A model generated the notes under the pieces. The model ran no database searches. It worked only from the letters and a program-made list of their open reading frames with translations, and had not been told where the DNA came from. Below are positions 56,200 through 64,000 of a stretch of 64,000 nucleotides of DNA, one piece after another. The first letter of the stretch is position 1; the number at the start of each line of letters is the position of its first letter. Where the stretch lies: contig CM031620.1 in NCBI GenBank assembly GCA_018398815.1, positions 67,716,660 through 67,780,659 on the forward strand. Reading direction: 5' to 3'. The position numbers and the translations under genes are program-made. This stretch comes from Conus ventricosus. Lineage: Eukaryota > Mollusca > Gastropoda > Neogastropoda > Conidae.

Positions 56200-57383
56200 A
56201 GCACTACCCGGAAGGAGGGCTCACCTGGTTAACGTCAGGAGGAGTGAGAAAAGCCAGGGCATGTGGCGGAGATGAGATGCTGAGCCACCACAGCTGAGGC
56301 AATACTCTTTGAACCATCCTCGTGCAGGCTGGAGATGTTGCGCAGGTAGAACTGAATGAAGGTGCCTGGGCAATGCAGCGTCCAGGACACACTGAATGCT
56401 GGCATTGTGGGTGACTGCCAGAGACAAGGCTCATGCTCTAATTTCATGGGTCTTGGTGAAAAGACAGCCAAATCTGCTTGAGGCCTCGTGTAAGCAGCTT
56501 TGATGACTTCTCTCAGCCATCGAGAGATTGATGAGTATCTGATGTCCTCCTTATAACTTTCATTGTAAGAGAGAAACAGGTGGTGCTGCTTCGAGCGAGA
56601 AGATTTCATCCGTTTTCGATACACTTGCAGGGCACGCACCGGACAGAGAGTGCGATCTTCATCGTCTGGGGCAAGGATAGAGGTCAGAGGATGAACGGAG
56701 ACAATAGGAGAAGGAGAAATCAGCGACTGGTTTTTGGCTATGAATTTGCGGAGGAACCAAAGCAACATCGAACCATCCAGTTCAAAGGGTATGTCTCCGG
56801 CAAGGCCACTAAGAGCATGGACTTCACAGCAGTGCCTCCCCGAAGCCAGAGAGACCAATTTAAAAGGCTGTCTTGGAGGAGAGTAACTTCAGAGAACACT
56901 AACAGATGGGCTCATAAGGAGGGAGCCTCAGGGAAGATAGGACTAGAAAGGTCCCACGCCGGGGTACAGCGGGGGGTATGGACCTCTTTTAGAGTGACTC
57001 CCCTGATGAGATCCCACAGGAGTGGGTCGTCCGCAAAGGAAAGGCCGCCTAACTGGCAGATGGTGGTGCAGATAGCAGCCCTGTGAACCCTCACAGAGGA
57101 CCTGTAACTTTTTTCTCAGATGAAAGAAAGGTGAGGTAGTTCGCTAACTCAAAGCGAGAGGGGAGTGGGGTGACACCGCATGGGAGAAGCACCAAGACAG
57201 CCAGCCGTTCCAGTGGACACTGTATACCCCTGAGTGCCCGGCCTGTGAGCTTGCTCTACAATGCCAATTACTGCAGGGAAAGCGCCTTGTGTAGACAGTG
57301 CATCCCGCACAGTAGCCAGGTGTGAAGGTTTAGCATGTCTGGGTTGCCGTGTGGAATGCCCGACCATGGCTGGAGCAGGGACC
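56200..57383 (-). pseudogene. DIRS tyrosine recombinase (YR), frameshifted
   Basis: Reading leftward: a linker region (57,383-57,149), then a broken N-terminal part (about 57,090-56,870), then a 207-codon open frame from 56,858. SGRHCCEVHALSG near its start holds the first catalytic Arg region. SILAPDDEDRTLCPVRALQV and LFLSYNESYKEDIRYSSIS are typical DIRS recombinase text. The second catalytic block THEIRA lies at about 56,453-56,436, followed by a TGA in that frame. The tail with the FYLRNIS motif, expected to carry the nucleophilic Tyr, is at about 56,355-56,320 in the shifted frame. In DIRS elements this enzyme integrates circular cDNA without a target duplication. Stops and shifts make it inactive. 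Confidence 0.82.
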
Positions 57384-57394
57384 TTGTTGTCAGG
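57384..57394 (+). repeat. 11-bp target-site duplication of LINE H, left copy
   Basis: TTGTTGTCAGG next to the LINE 3' end; the identical 11 bases lie at 62,321-62,331, next to the LINE 5' end. Confidence 0.92.
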
Positions 57395-57526
57395 ATAAGA
57401 TAAGATAAAGATAATGTTGCTTATAGCCCAGCCGACCGCAAAGGGCCACATCAGGGCTGTCACCACGTTAAAATCAACTCACCAGTCATTTGAAAAAAAA
57501 AAAAAAAAAAACTTTCACACATCTCA

Positions 57527-60237
57527 TTAAATGACATCGTCTAGAAACGCACCAGAAACTTCGTTAAAAATCTTTCTTCCGCAAAATCTTACATCAGATG
57601 AAAAATGTTAATCTCTCTCAAAAACTCAAGGATCACGTCCGCGGGACATCCCTGAACAGGATCTTCATGGACTCCGCTGTAAAATGTTTGTGTCTCACAT
57701 CGTGCAAGTCCCAACACTCTAAAAGAACATGTTTCATTGTGAGTGGCGCATGACATGGAATGCACCACGGAGCTTCTTCACTCTTTAAAAGGTAGGAATG
57801 GGTAAAATACGAATGGCCGGTGTGCAGCCGGCACAGAACCGTTTCCTCTTTACGACCCCCCGACGTAGATGGGAGGAAGTCCTTAAGGTTTGGACGGATC
57901 TGAAAGAGTTTGTTACTCGTCTGTGTGTTCCATCCTCCTGCCAGAGGTCTCTCACATAATCTTTAATTTTGGGTTTCACATCTGAGCAGGGGATATAAAC
58001 GTTGGACAGTGTCTCTCTTGTGGCGTTCTTGGCTAAACGATCAACCATTTCGTTCCCGCCGATGCCAACATGACCAGGAACCCAAGCCAGACTAATGTTG
58101 TAACCGTCCGCTTTCAACTTGCTAAAAAGTTTAAAGAAATGTAAAAGTTCTGGATGCTGAAGGTTGCGGCCAGCTATGGCCTCCAAAGCTGACAGCGAAT
58201 CCGACAGAACCAGAAAGTCCCTCTTCGAAGAATGTGAGATTATCTTCAAAGCCAGAACCAGAGCAGTAAGTTCAGCAGATAAGACAGAAGCATCTGAATG
58301 TATATGTTCCAACAGTATCTGAGAAGGAGCCCCAGGGCAGTAGGCTGCACAGGCCACTCCATCTTCAGACTTGGAACCGTCAGTGAAAACTTTTTGATAG
58401 GATGGGAATTTCGAACAGAGGTCAGCATACAATGCCTTGTACGCCAGAGAGCTGGTAGACTCTTTGCGAAAAGCTGCAAGATCGAAACGAATCTCTGGTG
58501 TGAAAAAGGTCCACGGAGGTTGATCCGGAAACTTGGAAAAATCGGACACAACTCCTAGGTCTAGACCTGCATTCCGCACGTGAGGCCGCATACGAAGACC
58601 AAACGGCGGAATACATTTCGGGTTGTTTTCAAACTTACTTTGGAACGGAGGGTCAAAGACACAGTCATAGGCAGGATTCTGCGGTTCTGAGAACAGTCGG
58701 ATATAATAATTCGAATCAAAGACAGTTTCAGCCTGCGGTTGGACAGTGAAGGTTCACCTGCCTCTGCGTACAGGCTGTACACAGGGGTGGTGCGGAACGC
58801 TCCAAGACAGAGACGAAGCCCTTGATGGTGGATAGGGTCCAAGAGTTTGAGGTAAGACGATCTTGCAGAGCCGTACACAGCACAACCGTAGTCCAGTTTG
58901 GAACGGACCAAGGCTCTGTAGAGATGCAGCAAAGTTTTCTTGTCAGCGCCCCAGTCAGTGTGCGCTACGACCCGCAGAATATTCAGTGCTTTCCACGGCA
59001 AGGTCGCAACCCCCGGAGGGTTTGACAAAAGTGGCTGATTTGTTAGAAGAGGAGGAATTCTTTTCAATGGTGGAAGCAAGCAGATTAGCAACTGCTTTTT
59101 TCTCCGTTATTAAAGAGTCCGAAAACTTGAGATGGTTCACAGTGGGACAGGTGTTCTTGCCTTTGATTTTCTTAATGATGTTCCACACTTTTTTCTTGAA
59201 GTTTTCGATGTCAGCCTGGAGCAGAAGCTTCTCCAGGACCGACGTTTACTGATTTTAAAAGTGTGTCTCGATTTAGCACGGAGTTTCTGATGGGCTCGAG
59301 CGTTGGGACCCGAAGGTCGTTGGTATACCCACGCTGAGCCCGTTTTCGAACTTTGGAAATTTGTTGGCAGTCTGAATCGAACCAGGGTGTTTTGGCATTT
59401 GAAGTTTATCAGAAGACACTGGAATACAGGCTTTAGCACATTTGATCACAGTATTAGTCAGAGATTCGCTGGTCCGGACTCTGAAAAAAAATCAGTGTCC
59501 TGGAATTCCTTAGAAATTGTGGCTGCAAATAGATCCCAGTTTGCTTTCTTATAATTTAGATGTTGAGAGACAAAGACGTGTTCAGTTATACAGGTTGTAG
59601 AAGGACAGGGAAATGGTCACTTCCGTGCAGATCGTCATGGACAGACCACTCATAGTCCAGACCAGCGAGGGGTCACAAATCGACAAATCTAAACACGAAA
59701 GTGAACCTGTGGAAGAGTGGAGGTAAGTTGCAGATCCGTCGTTCAGACAACACAAATCCAAATCCGAAAGGACATCCTCAATTAGCAGACCTCTGGATGA
59801 CGTACTGACACTACCCCCAAAGAGGATTGTGACCGTTAAAGTCACCCAACAGCAAAAAAGGTCGAGGAAGTTCTCCTATCAGACTGATAAGGTCCTGACG
59901 ACAAACGGACAGAAGGTGGAAGATAAAGGGAACAGATTGTCACAGTCTTGTGGAGAGTGACTCTCGCAGCTACAGCCTGAAGGGAGGTAGACAGAGCGAC
60001 AGGACTATACAGCAAAGTTTTGTGTATGAGAAGGGCAACACCGCCCGACAGTCCCAACTGGATGGTTGTGCAGGTTTCGAAGAATATTAAAGCCAGAAAA
60101 AGTGAAGGTCTTCTGGCTTTGAATTTGGGTTTCCTGAAGAGCCACGACGGAAGGTTTTATAGATTGACACAGAAGCAGCAGCTCCTCGAAGTTGGAATTT
60201 AGTCCACGATATTCCAATGGAATACTGTACTATCCAT
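57527..60237 (-). pseudogene. LINE ORF2 with RT deleted, RNase H well preserved, copy H
   Basis: Start ATG 60,237; stop at 57,527-57,529. The endonuclease part (60,237-59,030) is frameshifted. Most of the reverse transcriptase, including the catalytic VDDF box, is absent because of the deletion at 58,997-59,024. The RNase H part is open for 268 codons (58,591-57,785) with KVFTDGSKSEDGVA, VLSAELTALVLALK, LVLSDSLSALEAIAG and WVPGHVGIGGNEMVDRLAKN, that is all the acidic catalytic residues and the His-containing end motif of RNase H I. It ends in the Cys/His tail. Without RT the copy is non-autonomous. Confidence 0.88.
58997..59024 (-). repeat. Ectopic copy of the LINE 5' terminus at an internal deletion junction
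   Basis: On the plus strand CCACGGCAAGGTCGCAACCC followed by CCGGAGGG; on the element strand this equals the first 28 nt of the LINE with one change. To its right (element 5' side) is ORF2 text equivalent to copy C about 15,960; to its left, text equivalent to about 17,030. Confidence 0.9.
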
Positions 60238-60263
60238 GGTGCAGAGGGCGAAAAGGAGAGAGA

Positions 60264-61570
60264 TCAAGTCATCTCCTCCTCAACGTCTGCTTCTAAAGGT
60301 GTAAATTTATTTGAGAGTTGTACCGGACTGTTTGCATCTTCAGACCTGCTGGCAGACTTGCCAACAGGTGAAGAAGGTCTGGATTTGGGAGACGGTGGAG
60401 GTTTCTTCCTCATCTCCACCATCTCCACACTGGATTGAACTCCCTGCCCGCACGGGCACTGGACAGAGGATTTGAGGTGGACTGCTGGTTTTTAAATCTG
60501 CCCAGCAGCAGATGTTGTAGACTGCTGGCAGTCTGAGGGTGGCGGTTTTTTGCCTCCACCAGGGCATTCACTTTGGGTTGGGAGGTGGTGGACCTGCTTC
60601 CACCAGAGTTGACAATTCTTCCTTGCAATGTCTTAGAAAACATGAATTCATCAGTCTGGCAGCAGACTGACCGAGTAGGAACTGTGGGAACTGTCTTTAC
60701 GGCCGAAGGATATGAAGAAGCTGTTGGCGTCTGACTGCCAACAACCTGTTTCCGGGCTTCAAAAAATGAGATTTCTTTTTCTGTTTTGATGCATTGTATA
60801 GTGGATTCCTGTATCCAAAGAGGACATTTTCTTGAAGAGGAGGGATGGTCGCCACCGCAGTTAGCACAATGTGCCGGGTCTTTACACGGCCCATCATGGG
60901 TTGCCTTGCAGCAAACACCGCACACCTCCTGCCCAGAACAGCGGTCTTTGACATGGCCAAACCTCTGGCATCTGAAGCACCTCAACGGGACGGAACATAC
61001 AACTGGACTCGAACGTTCAAGTAACCGACTTTGATGACCGGAGGCAGCACAGGGTTGCAGAATGTCAGAAAGAGGGTGTTGGTGGCCACTCTTTCTGCAC
61101 CTTTTTTCATCATCACCCTGTGCACCTCCGTCACACCCTGGATGCCAGTTCCGTCTTGATCTCTGCCTCTGAGACACCTGTTAAATCTCGGCAGCGAATA
61201 CTCCTTTCGACGAATTCAACTGTTTTATGGGAGTCACCCTGATCTCCCTGTCCACGAGCTTTGTTGCCCTCAGCAGCTGTTCGGATTGTTTTTTTTGATC
61301 TACATTGAATCAGAAACGAGCCATTCCGCAACCTTTTGATGGACTGAGGGTCACCTGCTAAACCTTGAAAGCCCTTCTGTATGGCGAAAGACTCAGAGCT
61401 GAAATGGGTCTTTCCTGCTCCGTCCCTTCCATCACAAGCCAGGAAGCCCAGAAACCTGTCCTCTGTCTTACCTCTACAGCGTCTGAATCACTATCTGAAT
61501 AAAGATCCCCTGAAATTTGGGATGCTGCCTTCCTCTTCTTTTTGGGGGGATGTTTTTTAGAAAAAGCCAT
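60264..61570 (-). pseudogene. LINE ORF1 (gag-like), copy H
   Basis: ATG 61,570 (MAFSKKHPPKKKRKAAS) to stop 60,264-60,266, about 435 codons with a few frameshifts (near 61,360, 61,180 and 60,420). The zinc-knuckle region is intact: CFRCQRFGHVKDRC, CGVCCKATHDGPC and CANCGGDHPSSSRKC at about 60,983-60,822. A proline/serine/lysine-rich tail ends VEEEMT. With copy G it allows the family's ORF1 layout to be described: basic N-terminus, RRM-like domain, three Cys/His knuckles, disordered tail. ORF2 begins 26 nt after the stop. Confidence 0.88.
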
Positions 61571-62162
61571 ATTTATTTTATTATGTTTCATCTCTCCCTT
61601 ACCCACCCACCTTGGAGTCCAACTAAGGGGCCAGGGCCAAGAAACCAATGTCTTGACCCCTCCAGGCTTCAGGAGAGACATACGACAAACAGAAACCACC
61701 AACCCTATCCCCCCTGATCATGCTCAACTCCCGGGAACAGAGAGCTGAGCACTGCAGGGGTTCACTTGGCCAGCAGGGGAACTGCCTGTCTTGACCCAGC
61801 CCCAAGAAGGGGAGCCGATTAGTACACCCGGGCCAAAGTGTACTCCCTGTCTAGGAGAGGTCCGAGCCAAAGTGATGTGTTGAGAGCACCGGCCTCCTCA
61901 AGCACTGGCCCTCTCAATCACCAGGATCTCATCCCCCTCCGACACAGGTCGCACCGCACGCAAACGCGGCGGATCTTAAGGAGACCACAGAGAGAAAAGG
62001 AGTGTGGAAAAGAAGACTTGAAGGGGAGACGAAGATAGAAAAGGGCCAAATAAGAAAGGCAGAAAACAAGAAAAGGAGAAAGGCGGGTTACTCTTAGTCA
62101 GGATCCTCACCCTTAGCCTATCTGACATGGGAAGCCCTACCAGGGAATCAACTCCTTACCAC

Positions 62163-62320
62163 GTTACGCTTAGGCCAGGCAGCATCTCGACTTCACAGGC
62201 CTAGAAGCAGTTTGAAAAAACCAGCCTATCTCCAAGTATTGATGCCCCCGCCAGCAAAGCCTAAGGGATCACTGGACCGCACAAGCCCTCCAACCACGAC
62301 AAGGTCGCAACCCCCGGAGG
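62163..62320 (-). ncRNA. Structured LINE 5' end, possible HDV-like self-cleaving ribozyme
   Basis: Read from the 5' terminus of the element, the first bases (C)CCTCCG can pair with CGGAGG(G) about 30 nt later as a 7-bp P1 starting at the very first nucleotide. ACC/GGT close a 7-nt loop like P3/L3. GTTGCG can pair with CGTAAC at the 3' side as P2, with one G-U. CTAAG directly before that strand resembles the CURA-type joining segment with the catalytic C. Several LINE groups are known to carry such ribozymes at their 5' ends. Against it, P1.1 is weak and the CTAAG segment could instead pair with an upstream CTTAGGC. Confidence 0.35.
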
Positions 62321-64000
62321 TTGTTGTCAGGGTCAGCTTTATCGGAGGCTTGTGGGACAGGTGTAGCAGATCTGGAAACCACGCGTGGGCCGGCCAGCGG
62401 GGGCCACAAGGATCAGAGTGGCTAAATCTTCCCTCGCTTTCCGTAGAACTTTTCCCAGGATGGGAAATGGATGGCAGCATAGTCTATCCAAGTCTATCAG
62501 GCCCGACCATTGGATGGGATAGAGCATCCGAACTGGAGATACATGCTTGTTGATATAACAAGCCACGGTTGTGTTGTCCGTGTTGAGGAGAATGTGTTTC
62601 CCTGTCAGAAAGGGAAGAAACTCTGTAAGAGCTTGAAAAACCGCCTCCAGCTCCAGCAGACTGATGTGCCAGGAACTCATCTCCTTTGGCCACCGTCCGG
62701 CCGCCATCAGACAGCCCACGTGGGCCCCCCACCCGGAGGTGGACGTGTCCGTAACAGGTACTCCTGAGGAGAGGGAGGCATGATGGGAACTCCCTGGGGC
62801 AGCCAGGACTGGGAGTTCCACTGGGTCACTGAAGTTTGGAACCAATGACCGACAGGAACCAGAAGGTCCCACGACTGTGATGTTTGGAACCAATGCTTCC
62901 GAAATTGGCGCTGGAACTGGTGTTTGTGGAGCTGACCAAGAGGTACATGGGAGGCCAACAACTCCATCAACCCCAGAAGAGAGGCTAAGAGGACCTGAAG
63001 GTGTACTAGACGCTCAGGGGTAGGAGATATCAACCACCTTGTTGTGTCGAAAGACATGCCCAGGAATTGCTGCAACGAGGCGAGGTCCGACTTCTCCTCC
63101 TTGCGAACAAACACCAAGTCTTGACTGAGGTCTAGAACCTGGAGAGCTTGTTGGGAACACAGAGTGCTGGAGGAGGCCAGGAGAAGCCAAGCATTGAGAC
63201 AGGCCTGAGGCCAATTCCCCTCTTCTGAATGTGCATGCAAAGTTCCTGGGCAACCTTCGTGAACACCCACAGGGCTGGGGCCAGACCGAAGGGAAGGGCC
63301 CTGAACTGGAAGACCGCATCCCTCCAAATGAACCGGAGATACTTCCTGCCCCTGGTGGATCAGGAGGTGGAAGTATGCATCCTTCAGGCTGTTGGATACC
63401 GCCTAGTCGCCCAGGTGCATGGCATCTCAGATTGACATGGGATTTCCATCTGAAAGTGGAGATCTTGGAGGAACCTGTTTAGAGGTCCAGAGCCGGTGGG
63501 CTCTGCAGTCATGAAATACGGGCTGGTACACCCATGGGGATGCTACTTTAAGGCTGTTATGAGCTGCATCCTGTAGTCTAATTTACCTCTGTTCAGGAGC
63601 AGTTATGTCCCTTGATATCTTAATGGAGTGTCCTGCGCGTGCCTGTACCCATCGTCAACACAGCGCAGGCCTCCAAGGGTGGTACAGGACTGCTCTAAAG
63701 GCAGGTGAAGACAGTGCTTCTCTGGGTCCTCCCCAGCACCTTCGGGTGTTTCTTTTTCTTCTTTGCCTCAACTAGGCTGACCCTGGAGAAAGGTCCAGTG
63801 ACGGTGAGGAAAGACCCACTGACCACAGGGAAAGTCCTGTTGACAGTGGGAAAGACTACAACTTTGGATTCTCTCTGAGGGCACATAAGACCATATGGCG
63901 AAAGCTTGGCTGTGTCTGGAGTGGCACTGTCTTCATCTGTCCGTGGGCAGGGGTGGTTGGGTCTGTGGGGAGTGCTCGCAGCTGGAGGGTGGTTTTTTTC
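62321..64000 (-). mobile_element. DIRS-type retrotransposon, 5' part (RT/RNase H side), continues beyond window
   Basis: Holds the RT and RNase H coding region of the DIRS element on the minus strand; its recombinase is at 56,200-57,383, beyond LINE H. The first 11 bases are the right copy of the LINE H target duplication. The stretch 63,550-64,000 would be upstream (gag-side) DNA, but I recognise no domain there. Confidence 0.78.
62332..63500 (-). pseudogene. DIRS reverse transcriptase-RNase H, frameshifted and catalytically altered
   Basis: RT part (about 63,400-62,900): text around PSVWPQPCGCSRRLP in one frame and LNAWLLLASSS, EEKSDLASLQQFLGMSFDTT and LISPTPERLVHLQVLLASLL in another. In DIRS RTs the segment before WLLLASS normally holds the YLDD catalytic box; here it reads LNAW, so the catalytic Asp pair is lost. 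The RNase H part (62,893-62,339) has TDTSTSGWGAHVG, SLLELEAVFQAL and LLNTDNTTVACYINK, which keep the Asp, Glu and Asp of the active site. Stops and frameshifts separate the parts. The tandem words MLGTNGSKLQ-like around 62,830-62,900 show a small internal duplication. Confidence 0.8.

Larger units (their letters stand above)
55865..57394 (-). mobile_element. DIRS-type retrotransposon, 3' part (recombinase side)
   Basis: The tyrosine recombinase coding region and the terminal inverted sequences of a DIRS element on the minus strand. It is continuous with the RT/RNase H part at 62,321-64,000 once LINE H is disregarded. The right limit is the LINE H target duplication (57,384-57,394). The left limit is set by the inverted repeats near 55,865-55,920. 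Confidence 0.8.
57395..62320 (-). mobile_element. I-like LINE copy H, internally deleted, inserted in DIRS element
   Basis: Both termini are present: 5' CCTCCGGGGGTTGCG at 62,320 downwards, and 3' end with repeated TTATC at 57,395-57,411. An exact 11-bp target duplication flanks the copy, so it is one insertion event. It is 4,926 bp long, about 1.06 kb shorter than copy F. Most of the RT domain is missing at 58,997-59,024, where 28 bases of the LINE's own 5' terminus are found instead. The sequence is otherwise well preserved. Confidence 0.93.

Noticed and set aside
56580..57086. 168-codon plus-strand frame
   Set aside because: Antisense to the DIRS recombinase, which has recognisable motifs on the minus strand.

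Overview
This window is repeat-dominated nuclear DNA of an animal, most likely a marine mollusc and possibly a gastropod. The inference rests on the crowd of I-like LINEs, a Ty3/gypsy element, a DIRS element, a Tc1/mariner element, tRNA-derived SINE-like sequences and long TCTG, CT, GT, GA and CG microsatellites. No intact host gene, true tRNA, rRNA or CRISPR array is supported. There are two assembly gaps (20,862-20,961, 100 N; 38,101-39,100, 1,000 N). Three stretches (about 690-2,440, 5,270-14,470 and 22,965-26,410) have stretched homopolymers and look like unpolished sequence, so reading frames there are unreliable.

Layout. 1-2,530: 3' part of an I-like LINE (copy D), lying against a Ty3/gypsy pol fragment (2,531-5,660) whose integrase end carries a 68-bp tandem repeat. 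6,283-18,596: one LINE copy (A+C) split by a second copy (B, 8,055-14,299) of the same family. 18.6-27.7 kb: mostly non-coding sequence with minisatellites, microsatellites and LINE fragments. 27.7-29.1 kb: a second type of LINE. 29,744-31,370: a dead Tc1/mariner transposon with both inverted repeats. 34,196-35,490: an element with 12-bp terminal inverted repeats filled by about eight 140-bp tandem units. 39.1-40.2 kb: 5' end of LINE copy E.

The most interesting part is 40,226-50,146, a decayed virus-like cassette. A minus-strand gene for a capsid-like protein and a plus-strand gene start 18 bp apart and diverge. The plus-strand series (X1, X2, then an intact FtsK/HerA-type packaging ATPase) is packed with 16-18 bp spacers. 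A full-length LINE (copy F, 42,207-48,193) has been inserted into X1 and is bracketed by an 11-bp target duplication. The cassette ends in an 87-nt, nearly perfect hairpin at 50,060-50,146, directly joined to a LINE fragment (G). I infer a relative of the Polinton/Maverick-adintovirus group; this is not proven.

51.9-55.8 kb holds minisatellites, microsatellites and a SINE-like sequence. 55,865-64,000 is a DIRS-type tyrosine-recombinase retrotransposon on the minus strand (RT and RNase H at the right, recombinase at the left). It is split by LINE copy H (57,395-62,320), which has an 11-bp target duplication and an internal deletion whose junction holds a copy of the LINE's own 5' terminus. Overall one LINE family has repeatedly inserted into other mobile elements, so the window reads as a stack of nested insertions that can be put in order of age.
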